From an uncultured Campylobacter sp. (GTDB lineage: Bacteria > Campylobacterota > Campylobacteria > Campylobacterales > Campylobacteraceae): a stretch of 17,640 nt of DNA. The notes beneath the pieces were generated by a model. That model made no database searches. It was not told the DNA's origin and worked only from the letters and a program-made list of their open reading frames with translations. The stretch covers positions 1-17,640 of the forward strand of contig NZ_CALIIS010000236.1 of assembly GCF_938017705.1 (NCBI RefSeq). Direction: 5' to 3'. Positions 7,085 to 13,499 of the stretch are shown here, in pieces (the first letter of the stretch is position 1; every line of letters starts with the position of its first letter). The translations under genes were made by a program, and so were the position numbers.

Positions 7085-8638
7085 ATGAAACTGGTTTCAA
7101 CGAGAGATTTTTCGCAAAAAGCGGATCTTAGCTACGCGCTGCTAAATCCGAGCGCGAGCGGCGGCGGACTTTTCAGCCCCGAGAGGCTGCCACTTTTGAG
7201 CGAGGATTTTTTTAAGCAGTGCGAGGATCTGAGCTACAAACAGATCGCGCTTAAAATCATCGAGAGCTTCGATTTTGACGTAAGCAGCGAGGCCTTTGAA
7301 GACGCGCTAAAGCGCTACGATAAATTTGAAAATCCCGCCTGCCCCGCCCAGATCAAAAAACTAAGCGAAAACGCCTATATTTTGGAGCTTTACCACGGCC
7401 CGACGCTTGCATTTAAGGATATGGCGCTGCAGCCCTTCGGCGCGCTTTTAAAAAGCATCGCAAAATCCAGGAATGAAAAATTTTTAATAATGTGCGCTAC
7501 GAGCGGCGACACGGGGCCTGCTACGCTGGAGGCTTTTGCGGACGACGAAAACATCAAAGCGGTCTGTCTCTACCCGCAGGGCGGCACGAGCGAGATACAG
7601 CGCCAGCAGATGGTCAAACAAAGCGCGACAAATCTTAAAATTTTAGGCGTGCGCGGCAACTTCGACGATACGCAACGCACTCTAAAATCGCTACTGGCTG
7701 ACGAGGATTTCAGAAACGAGCTCGCGCGGGCGAATTTAAATCTAAGCGCCGCAAACTCGGTAAATTTCGGCAGGATTTTATTTCAGATCATCTACTATAT
7801 CTACGCTAGCATCTATTTCTCAAAGCACGGCGTATTGAGCTTTGGGCAAAATTTAAAGCAAAGCGATCAGTGCGCGATGTGCGGTAAAAATTTTGGCTCC
7901 GCAGCGGGCGCAAACAGCGCGCAGAGCGCAAAACAGAGCGCTAAATTTAACACCTTCGACGTCATAGTGCCTAGCGGAAATTTCGGCAACGCGCTGGGAG
8001 CGTATTTCGCCAAAAAAATGGGCGCAAAGATCGGTAAAATCAAGATCGCTTCAAACGCGAACAATATCCTAACCGAGCTTTTTACGCGCGGTATCTACGA
8101 TCTGCGAAAGCGCGAGCTCATCCGCACGATTAGCCCTGCGATGGATATTTTAGTTAGCTCCAACGTCGAGCGGCTGCTTAGCGATATGTTCGGCGATGCG
8201 CGCACGAGCGAGCTGATGCAAAGCCTGGTGCGAGATAAATTTTATAAACTTAGCGCGAGCGAGCTTGCGAAGCTTCGGGAGATTTTTGAGGCGGATTTTT
8301 GCGACGATACGCAGTGCGCTAAATTTATCAAGCAAGAAAGCAGCCGCGGCGTGCTGATCGACCCGCACACGGCAACCTGCTTTAAGCTACTTGACGAAAG
8401 CCGCCTAAATCTCGTCATCTCGACTGCGAAGTGGATCAAATTTACGCCGTCGATGATCGGCGCGATCAAAGGCAGAGCTTGCGAAGACGAGCGAGCCGAT
8501 ATGATCGCGCTTTCGAAGGAATTTCGCAGCGACATTCCGCCGCAGATCTCGCGCCTTTTTAGCGCGCCGCAGGTGCACTCCAGCGTCGTGGAGCAAAGCG
8601 AGATCAAAAACGCCATAATGGAGTGGATCAAAAAATGA
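7085..8638 (+). CDS. thrC: Threonine synthase
   Basis: ThrC converts O-phosphohomoserine to threonine with PLP. The N-terminal domain is followed by LYHGPTLAFKDMALQPFG, where Lys111 is the PLP lysine, then CATSGDTGPATLEAF, YPQGGTSEIQRQQM, SAANSVNFGRILFQ and VPSGNFGNALGAYFAKKMG. At 517 residues it is longer than the 460-470 typical of such enzymes. The excess is a low-complexity segment at about 254-289 with a CAMC pair and Ala/Ser/Gln/Lys repeats, between YFSKHGVLSF and TFDVIVPSGNFGNA. The ribosome site AAAAGGAAAA is directly before the ATG. The stop overlaps the kdsB start (ATGA). Confidence 0.95.
   Translation: MKLVSTRDFSQKADLSYALLNPSASGGGLFSPERLPLLSEDFFKQCEDLSYKQIALKIIESFDFDVSSEAFEDALKRYDKFENPACPAQIKKLSENAYILELYHGPTLAFKDMALQPFGALLKSIAKSRNEKFLIMCATSGDTGPATLEAFADDENIKAVCLYPQGGTSEIQRQQMVKQSATNLKILGVRGNFDDTQRTLKSLLADEDFRNELARANLNLSAANSVNFGRILFQIIYYIYASIYFSKHGVLSFGQNLKQSDQCAMCGKNFGSAAGANSAQSAKQSAKFNTFDVIVPSGNFGNALGAYFAKKMGAKIGKIKIASNANNILTELFTRGIYDLRKRELIRTISPAMDILVSSNVERLLSDMFGDARTSELMQSLVRDKFYKLSASELAKLREIFEADFCDDTQCAKFIKQESSRGVLIDPHTATCFKLLDESRLNLVISTAKWIKFTPSMIGAIKGRACEDERADMIALSKEFRSDIPPQISRLFSAPQVHSSVVEQSEIKNAIMEWIKK
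7844..7951 (+). repeat. Low-complexity in-frame insert in thrC
   Basis: About 36 codons separate two segments that are normally close together in threonine synthases. The DNA has AAATTT words at both ends and one in the middle (GCAAAATTTAAAGC, GTAAAAATTTTGG, GCTAAATTTAACA), and the peptide repeats SAxQSAKQSAKF. The Cys263-x-x-Cys266 pair looks like a metal knuckle, but no second pair is present. Boundaries are approximate. Confidence 0.55.
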
Positions 8639-9357
8639 TAGTAATCCCCGCGCGCCTTGCTTCGACGCGCTTTAAAAATAAAATTTTATGTGAGTTTGAC
8701 GGCGTGCCGATGTTTATCAAAACGGCTCAAAATGCTGCCAAAGCGGATCGCGTGCTAATCGCCGTGGATGAGCCGCAAATTTTAAAGATCGCGCAAGATT
8801 ACGGCTTTGACGCCGTTCTCACTGCGCGCGAACATCAAAGTGGCACCGATCGGATCAATGAAGCGGTCGCAAACGCGGCGCTTGTGGAGAACGAGATCAT
8901 CATCAATATCCAAGCCGACGAGCCCTTTTTCGAGAGCGAAAATTTGATTAAATTTAAAGATTTCGCCAACGCCATGATCGCGCAAAATGGCGCATTTATG
9001 GCGAGCTGCTACAAATACATAAGCCAGCAGGCGGCGGAGGATCCGAATTTAGTCAAGCTCGTGCTCGATAACGCGGGCTTTGCGATCTATTTCTCGCGCT
9101 CGCTCATCCCCTACCCGCGCGCGGCATGCGAGTGCTACCTCGGACACATCGGCATCTACGCATACAGCGTGCGAAATTTAAAGAGGTTTTGCGCCCTGCC
9201 CGCCTCGGTGCTGGAAGATACCGAAAAACTCGAGCAGCTTCGCGCCATAAGCGCGGGCGAAAAGATCGCGATGCTCGAAATAAAAACCGCGAGCATCGGC
9301 ATCGACACGCCGGCTGATTACGAGCGCGCACTAAAGGAGTTCGGCAATGAAATTTAA
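8635..9357 (+). CDS. kdsB: 3-deoxy-manno-octulosonate cytidylyltransferase
   Basis: KdsB activates Kdo to CMP-Kdo for the inner core of lipooligosaccharide. The 240-residue protein begins MIVIPARLASTRFKNK, the nucleotide-binding signature. It continues with ADRVLIAVDEP, TAREHQSGTDRINEA, INIQADEPFFE, YFSRSLIPYPR, LGHIGIYAYS and SIGIDTPADYERA. I chose the ATG at 8635, whose ATGA overlaps the thrC stop, rather than a GTG 12 bases upstream, because family members begin at MIVIPAR. The 3' end AATGAAATTTAA contains the ATG of the next small ORF. Confidence 0.95.
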   Translation: MIVIPARLASTRFKNKILCEFDGVPMFIKTAQNAAKADRVLIAVDEPQILKIAQDYGFDAVLTAREHQSGTDRINEAVANAALVENEIIINIQADEPFFESENLIKFKDFANAMIAQNGAFMASCYKYISQQAAEDPNLVKLVLDNAGFAIYFSRSLIPYPRAACECYLGHIGIYAYSVRNLKRFCALPASVLEDTEKLEQLRAISAGEKIAMLEIKTASIGIDTPADYERALKEFGNEI

Positions 9358-9484
9358 AATTTACTCGCTATGCGGCGCAGCGTTTGAGGTGCAGAGGCCC
9401 GCCGCGGAGCGTAAAATTCTAATGCGACGTAAAATTTTAGCGGCGCGCGGAATTTTAAAATTTAAAGATGCGAGCGCAAGATGA
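9347..9484 (+). CDS. Small 45-residue ORF bridging kdsB and ligA
   Basis: An ATG inside the kdsB stop region (ATGAAATTTAA) has a good ribosome site, AAAGGAG, 7 bases upstream. The frame stays open to a TGA that overlaps the ligA ATG (ATGA). The peptide is very basic and begins MKFKIYSLCGAAFEV. Its second half repeats RKIL (RKILMRRKILAARGILKF), each RKIL read from GTAAAATT. I recognise no family. Either it encodes a real coupling peptide or it is AAATTT-rich spacer kept open so that ribosomes reach ligA, which has no strong ribosome site of its own. Confidence 0.5.
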   Translation: MKFKIYSLCGAAFEVQRPAAERKILMRRKILAARGILKFKDASAR

Positions 9485-11487
9485 ATTACGATGAATACAG
9501 GTCCGCCGTAGATACGCTAAATGCGTGGGCGCGGGCATATTACACCGACGATCGGCCGATCGCAAGCGACGAGGAGTACGACGAGCTTTATTCGCAGGCG
9601 GAGAAATTCGAGGAGCAAAACCCCGCGCTCGCGCTGCCCTACTCGCCTACACGGCGCATCGGAGGCGCGATCAGCGAGGGCTTTTCCAAGCTCGCTCACG
9701 GCGCGCAGATGTGGTCGATGGAGGATATTTTCGACGACGCGGACCTTTTGGCGTGGCTAGCTCGCGGCGAGAAGAGCGGCGCGCAGTTTTACGTCGAGCC
9801 GAAATTTGACGGCGCGAGCTTAAATTTAACCTACGAAGGCGGCGTGCTGATAAGCGCGGCGACGCGCGGCGACGGGCTTATAGGCGAGGACGTAACGCAA
9901 AACGCAAGAGCGATCAAATCGGTGCCGCTTCAGATCCCATACGAGGGAAGGATCGAGATCCGCGGCGAGACGCTGATCGCAAAGAGCGATTTTGACGCGC
10001 TAAACGACGAGCGCGCCGCAAACGGCGAGAGCTTGTTTTCAAACCCGCGCAACGCCGCCGCGGGAAGCCTGCGCCAGCTGGATAGCGCGATCGTAGCGAA
10101 GCGGAAGTTAAAATTTATCCCGTGGGGGGTGGGCGAGCATTCCTTAAGCTTTGCGCTGCACTCGCAGATAATGGAATTTGTGCGCAGTCTCGGCTTTTTG
10201 CGCGACGAGTTTTGCCGCATCTGCAAGAGCGCAAGCGAGATCAGGAGCGCGTACGAGGCGCTGCATAGCATGCGCGCGAGCAAAGATCTGATGCTAGACG
10301 GCATGGTAATCCGCGTAAACGAGCTTTCAAAGTGCGCGCAGATGGGCTATACGGTAAAATTCCCGCGCTTTATGGTCGCGTATAAATTCCCCGCGATCGA
10401 AAAGGTAACGCGGCTGCGCGAGATCAATCTGCAGGTCGGCCGCACCGGCGCGGTCACCCCCGTAGCCGTCGTAGATAGCGTAAATATCGACGGCGCGAAC
10501 GTTTCAAACGCGACGCTTCATAATTTTGACGAGATCGCGCGGCTGGGGCTAATGAAAAACGATTTCGTGGGCATCATCCGCAGCGGCGACGTGATCCCGA
10601 AGATTACGAGCGTTTACAAACAGCGCAGAGACGGCACGCAGAGCGAAATTTCGCGCCCGGGTCGCTGCCCGGTTTGCGGCGAGAAATTGCTTGACGAAGG
10701 CGCGCTCATAAAGTGTCAAAACCTCGATTGTAAGGCGCGCGTAATAGGCTCGCTGATCTATTTCTGCTCAAAAAAATGCATGAATATCGAAGGGTTAAGC
10801 GATGCGACGATTACGCAGCTTTTTGAAAGCGGCAAAATTTCAAAGATCGGCGACATTTACGCCCTAGGCGCGCAGGATTTGGCGGATCTTGAGGGCTTTG
10901 CGGATAAAAAAATTTCAAATCTTTTGGGCGCGATAAACGCGAGCAAAAACGCGCCGCTTGAGCGCTTCATCGCTTCTTTGGGGATCGAACACATCGGCGA
11001 GGTGGCCGCGCGCAAGATCGCCGCGGCATTCGGGCAGGATTGGCTAGATGCGAGCGAGGATGAAATTTTGCGGCTGGAAAGCTTTGGAGAAGCGATGGCG
11101 AGGAGCCTAGCGGAGTTTTGCAAGATAAATCGCGAAAAAATTCTAAATCTAAGCGAAATCATCACGCCTCGCGCACCCCAGATGCAGACCGTCAAAAGCG
11201 CCTTCACGGACCGCAGCGTCGTCATCACCGGCACGCTCAGCCGTCCGCGCGACGAGTTTAAGACCAGGCTTTTGGCGATGGGCGCGAAGGTGCAGGGCTC
11301 GGTATCTGCTAAGACCGACTTCGTGCTTGCGGGAGAGGACGCCGGCTCCAAGCTGCAAAAAGCTCACTCACTCGGCGTGCGGGTGATCGACGAGAGCGAG
11401 TTTGAAGCGCTTGCGAGCCTAGCGACGACCGACACAAATTCGCCTAGCAAGAGCGAGTCCGAAGCGCTCGCAGGGAGCGGCGAGTGA
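9481..11487 (+). CDS. ligA: NAD+-dependent DNA ligase
   Basis: LigA seals nicks in replication and repair using NAD+. The 668 residues show the whole bacterial architecture: Ia domain from residue 1, adenylation site EPKFDGAS with catalytic Lys108, TRGDGLIGEDVTQNA, EIRGETL, FSNPRNAAAGSLRQLD, DGMVIRVNE and VAYKFPA; the OB region with QVGRTGAVTPVAV; a four-cysteine zinc finger (CPVCGEKL and later CQNLDC); helix-hairpin-helix repeats; and a C-terminal BRCT domain (SVVITGTLSRPRDEFK and following). A 24-residue Ser/Thr-rich tail follows the BRCT and shares a stretch with the tlyA insert. It uses an ATG overlapping the stop of the small upstream ORF. Its stop overlaps the GTG of the next ORF. Confidence 0.97.
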   Translation: MNYDEYRSAVDTLNAWARAYYTDDRPIASDEEYDELYSQAEKFEEQNPALALPYSPTRRIGGAISEGFSKLAHGAQMWSMEDIFDDADLLAWLARGEKSGAQFYVEPKFDGASLNLTYEGGVLISAATRGDGLIGEDVTQNARAIKSVPLQIPYEGRIEIRGETLIAKSDFDALNDERAANGESLFSNPRNAAAGSLRQLDSAIVAKRKLKFIPWGVGEHSLSFALHSQIMEFVRSLGFLRDEFCRICKSASEIRSAYEALHSMRASKDLMLDGMVIRVNELSKCAQMGYTVKFPRFMVAYKFPAIEKVTRLREINLQVGRTGAVTPVAVVDSVNIDGANVSNATLHNFDEIARLGLMKNDFVGIIRSGDVIPKITSVYKQRRDGTQSEISRPGRCPVCGEKLLDEGALIKCQNLDCKARVIGSLIYFCSKKCMNIEGLSDATITQLFESGKISKIGDIYALGAQDLADLEGFADKKISNLLGAINASKNAPLERFIASLGIEHIGEVAARKIAAAFGQDWLDASEDEILRLESFGEAMARSLAEFCKINREKILNLSEIITPRAPQMQTVKSAFTDRSVVITGTLSRPRDEFKTRLLAMGAKVQGSVSAKTDFVLAGEDAGSKLQKAHSLGVRVIDESEFEALASLATTDTNSPSKSESEALAGSGE

Positions 11488-11861
11488 AGATTTTTTGTTT
11501 GGTACCGAACCCGCACGTAAACGGCGCGAGATTAAATTTCAAAAGCAACCTCCGTTCTGCGGCGCTTATATCTTTTACAAGGCGCGAGAATTTTAAAAAT
11601 TTTGCGGCACCCAAACGCTGTGCCGATATGAAAAATTTTAAAATTTTCGCTAGCGGCAAGATAAAATTTGTAACGCACAGCGAGCTAAAATTTGCAACGC
11701 GCAGTATAGCTAAATTTACGGCGTGCAGCTGGCTGAAATTTGAGCCGCGCAGCACTGCTACGCGCAACTTTGCTTTGTGCGATAAAATTTTAAACCCAAG
11801 GCCGCTCAAAAGCTGCGCAAGCTTTAAAATTTCATCGCGGCGCGGAGAAAAAGCAAAATGA
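11484..11861 (+). CDS. Repeat-built 125-residue ORF between ligA and tlyA
   Basis: The frame starts at a GTG within the ligA stop (GTGA) and ends at a TGA overlapping the tlyA ATG (ATGA), so it fills the gap exactly with coupling at both ends. The product (MKIFCLVPNPHVNGARLNFK and onward) is Lys/Phe/Arg-rich and matches no family I know. It includes four tandem 8-residue units of the form KFxxxSxx at residues 61-92. There is no signal peptide or membrane segment. The DNA contains ten AAATTT words in about 370 bases. C. jejuni has an unrelated membrane protein gene in this slot, as I remember it. The ORF may be translated mainly to carry ribosomes to tlyA. It could also be non-functional: the opposite strand is open over much of it as well. 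Confidence 0.45.
   Translation: MKIFCLVPNPHVNGARLNFKSNLRSAALISFTRRENFKNFAAPKRCADMKNFKIFASGKIKFVTHSELKFATRSIAKFTACSWLKFEPRSTATRNFALCDKILNPRPLKSCASFKISSRRGEKAK
11664..11759 (+). repeat. Four tandem 24-nt repeats cored on AAATTT
   Basis: Units begin with AAATTT at 11664, 11688, 11712 and 11736, an exact 24-base spacing. Unit 2 starts AAATTTGCAACGCGCAGTAT. They diverge in the remaining 18 bases but share a CGCAGC-like core. The four peptides are KFVTHSEL, KFATRSIA, KFTACSWL and KFEPRSTA. A fifth, degenerate unit follows (ACGCGCAACTTTGC). The 8-codon period keeps the frame. Confidence 0.8.
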
Positions 11862-12997
11862 GATTTGATCTGCTCGTCGCAAATACGCTTAAAATCAGCA
11901 GAAATCAGGCCGCTGCGCTGATAAAGCAGGATAAAATTTTACTGCGAGGCGCCGTGCAAAACAGACCTTCCGCGCAGATCGCGCCCGAGCAGAGCGGCGA
12001 AATCAGCGCGATTGATCAAATTTACGTAAGCAGGGGCGCGCTCAAGCTTGCAGGCTTTTTGGACGAGCTTGCCGAAAACGGGCTTTTGGCAAGCTGCGGC
12101 GCAAATTCGCCTAGCGCGGCGGCAGAAATTTCAAAGCCGTGCAGTGCCGTAAAAAGCGCGGATAGCAAAGCGGTAGCGATGCAAAAAACGGACATAGTAA
12201 CGATGCAAATTTCAAGTGCAGATTCTGCGGCTACGGATAAAATTTTAGGCGCGGACGAGACGACCGAAATTCCAAGTGCGACGGCGGCAAAGATCGCAAA
12301 AACAAATACCGAGGCGATCCGTACCGCAAAAACGAGCGCCGAAGCGGCAGAGCTTTTGCAAACGGACGTAGACGCCGAAACGGCAGAGATTTCAAATACG
12401 GTAGTCTCCAAATCAAGCGGCAAGGCGGGCGCGTGCCGCAGAGAAGGCGGCGCGGAGCCGGTACAAACAAAGCCCTCTCAAAAAGAGATTTTAAATTTAG
12501 CAGGAGCCGATGTTTTGGACGTGGGCAGCAGCACGGGCGGGTTCGTGCAAATTTTACTTCAGCGTGGCGCAAAGAGCGTGACCGCGCTTGACGTCGGTAG
12601 CTCGCAGCTAAGCGAAATTTTGCGGCGCGATCCTCGCGTGATCGTGCGCGAAAATACCGACATCAGGGAATTTGCGAGCAAGAAAAAATTTGATCTCATC
12701 ACCTGCGACGTGAGCTTCATCTCGCTAAATTTGATCTTAAAAAGCCTCGCTAGCCTCGCAAAAAGCGCTCTCATCGTGCTATTTAAGCCGCAATTTGAGG
12801 TGGGTACGGAGGCTAAACGAAATAAAAAAGGCGTGCTCAAGGACGAAAAAGCGGTGTGCGTCGCACGGGCGAAATTTGAGCAGCTATGCGCCGAGCTGGG
12901 GCTTGCCACGCTGCATGCCGGCGCCTGCAAAATCACGGGCAAAGAGGGAAATAGGGAATTTTTCTATCTTCTAAAAAGGATGAACGATGAAATTTAA
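11858..12997 (+). CDS. tlyA: rRNA 2'-O-methyltransferase TlyA with large linker insert
   Basis: TlyA methylates ribose oxygens of rRNA (the Campylobacter type acts on 23S C1920) and affects capreomycin sensitivity and virulence traits in C. jejuni. The N-terminal S4 RNA-binding domain is at about 1-60 (SRNQAAALIKQDKILLRG), followed by YVSRGALKLAGFL (56-68). The SAM domain has VLDVGSSTGGFVQIL with Asp221, TALDVGSSQL, DLITCDVSFISL and LFKPQFEVG, and ends in GKEGNREFFYLL. At 379 residues it is about 125 longer than the usual 250. The excess lies between the S4 and SAM domains. The ATG overlaps the upstream stop. The last 11 bases overlap the lipocalin start. Confidence 0.93.
   Translation: MRFDLLVANTLKISRNQAAALIKQDKILLRGAVQNRPSAQIAPEQSGEISAIDQIYVSRGALKLAGFLDELAENGLLASCGANSPSAAAEISKPCSAVKSADSKAVAMQKTDIVTMQISSADSAATDKILGADETTEIPSATAAKIAKTNTEAIRTAKTSAEAAELLQTDVDAETAEISNTVVSKSSGKAGACRREGGAEPVQTKPSQKEILNLAGADVLDVGSSTGGFVQILLQRGAKSVTALDVGSSQLSEILRRDPRVIVRENTDIREFASKKKFDLITCDVSFISLNLILKSLASLAKSALIVLFKPQFEVGTEAKRNKKGVLKDEKAVCVARAKFEQLCAELGLATLHAGACKITGKEGNREFFYLLKRMNDEI
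12095..12481 (+). repeat. Low-complexity in-frame insert in tlyA
   Basis: About 125 codons rich in Ala, Ser, Thr, Lys, Asp and Glu sit between the S4 and SAM domains. AEIS, MQIS, DKIL, TEIP and AEIS recur, read from GCAGAAATTTC, GCAAATTTCAAG, GATAAAATTTTAGG and similar words, the same phase as in lpxK and ribF. The first part shares a 14-base identity with the ligA tail (CAAATTCGCCTAGC at 12102 and 11435), read as NSPS in both. Predicted to be disordered. Boundaries are approximate. Confidence 0.65.
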
Positions 12998-13499
12998 AAA
13001 CTTAATTATCTTGGCGTTTTGCGCGCTATTTTTGGGCTCATGCGCTAAAAGCTTAAACCCCAAAGCGCCGATCGTAAAAAACTTCGACATAGCTAAATTT
13101 AGCGGCGGCTGGTATGAGATCGCCCGTATGAAGGGCGGCGGCGAGCTGCAAAACACCGCGTACGAGTGCTTTATCGATAAAAACTCCACGATCAATCTTT
13201 TAAAAACCGCCAAAACAAGCTCAGGTAAAATCGAAAACGAGCAGCACGTGTTGGAGTTTGCAGGCGATAAAAACGTAGGTCTGCTCTATCAAAAAGGTCT
13301 GATTTCCGACTCCCTCTACCGCGTGGCGCAGGTGGACGGCGACTATCGCTACGCCCTGATCTTCGGCGCCGATACGAGTGAGCTTTACATTCTCTCGCGC
13401 ACCAAAACCCTGCCCGAGCCGATCCGCATCCTATATCTAAAAAAGGCGAAGCATAGCGGTTACGACACCAAAAAAATCGTCTGGACAAAGCAGCAATAA
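12987..13499 (+). CDS. Outer-membrane lipocalin lipoprotein (Blc-like)
   Basis: The 170-residue protein has a lipoprotein signal: a basic start (MKFKN), a hydrophobic core and the lipobox LGSC with Cys19 as the lipidated residue. The mature part is a bacterial lipocalin: FDIAKFSGGWYEIARMKGG is the N-terminal lipocalin motif (G-x-W), and the C-terminal half has YALIFGADTSELYILSRT and SGYDTKKIVWTKQ, as in Blc. Blc-type lipocalins bind lipids such as lysophospholipids; the ligand here is unknown. It starts 11 bases inside tlyA at the shared word ATGAAATTTAA, with AAAAGGA upstream. Its stop overlaps the ribF start by one base (TAATG). Probably anchored in the outer membrane, since no Asp follows the Cys (Ala20). 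Confidence 0.9.
   Translation: MKFKNLIILAFCALFLGSCAKSLNPKAPIVKNFDIAKFSGGWYEIARMKGGGELQNTAYECFIDKNSTINLLKTAKTSSGKIENEQHVLEFAGDKNVGLLYQKGLISDSLYRVAQVDGDYRYALIFGADTSELYILSRTKTLPEPIRILYLKKAKHSGYDTKKIVWTKQQ

Noticed and set aside
8623..8634. Upstream GTG start for kdsB
   Set aside because: It lies within thrC. Family members start at MIVIPAR, and the ATG at 8635 forms a standard ATGA overlap.
11664..11759. CRISPR-like array
   Set aside because: Units are 24 bases with no distinct spacers and share only the AAATTT and short cores. They are tandem repeats inside an open frame, and no cas gene is in the window.
12022..12423. Antisense open frame of 133 codons opposite the tlyA insert
   Set aside because: It mirrors the low-complexity GC-rich repeat on the other strand, has no ribosome site and resembles no family. 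The tlyA frame on the plus strand is clearly the coding one.
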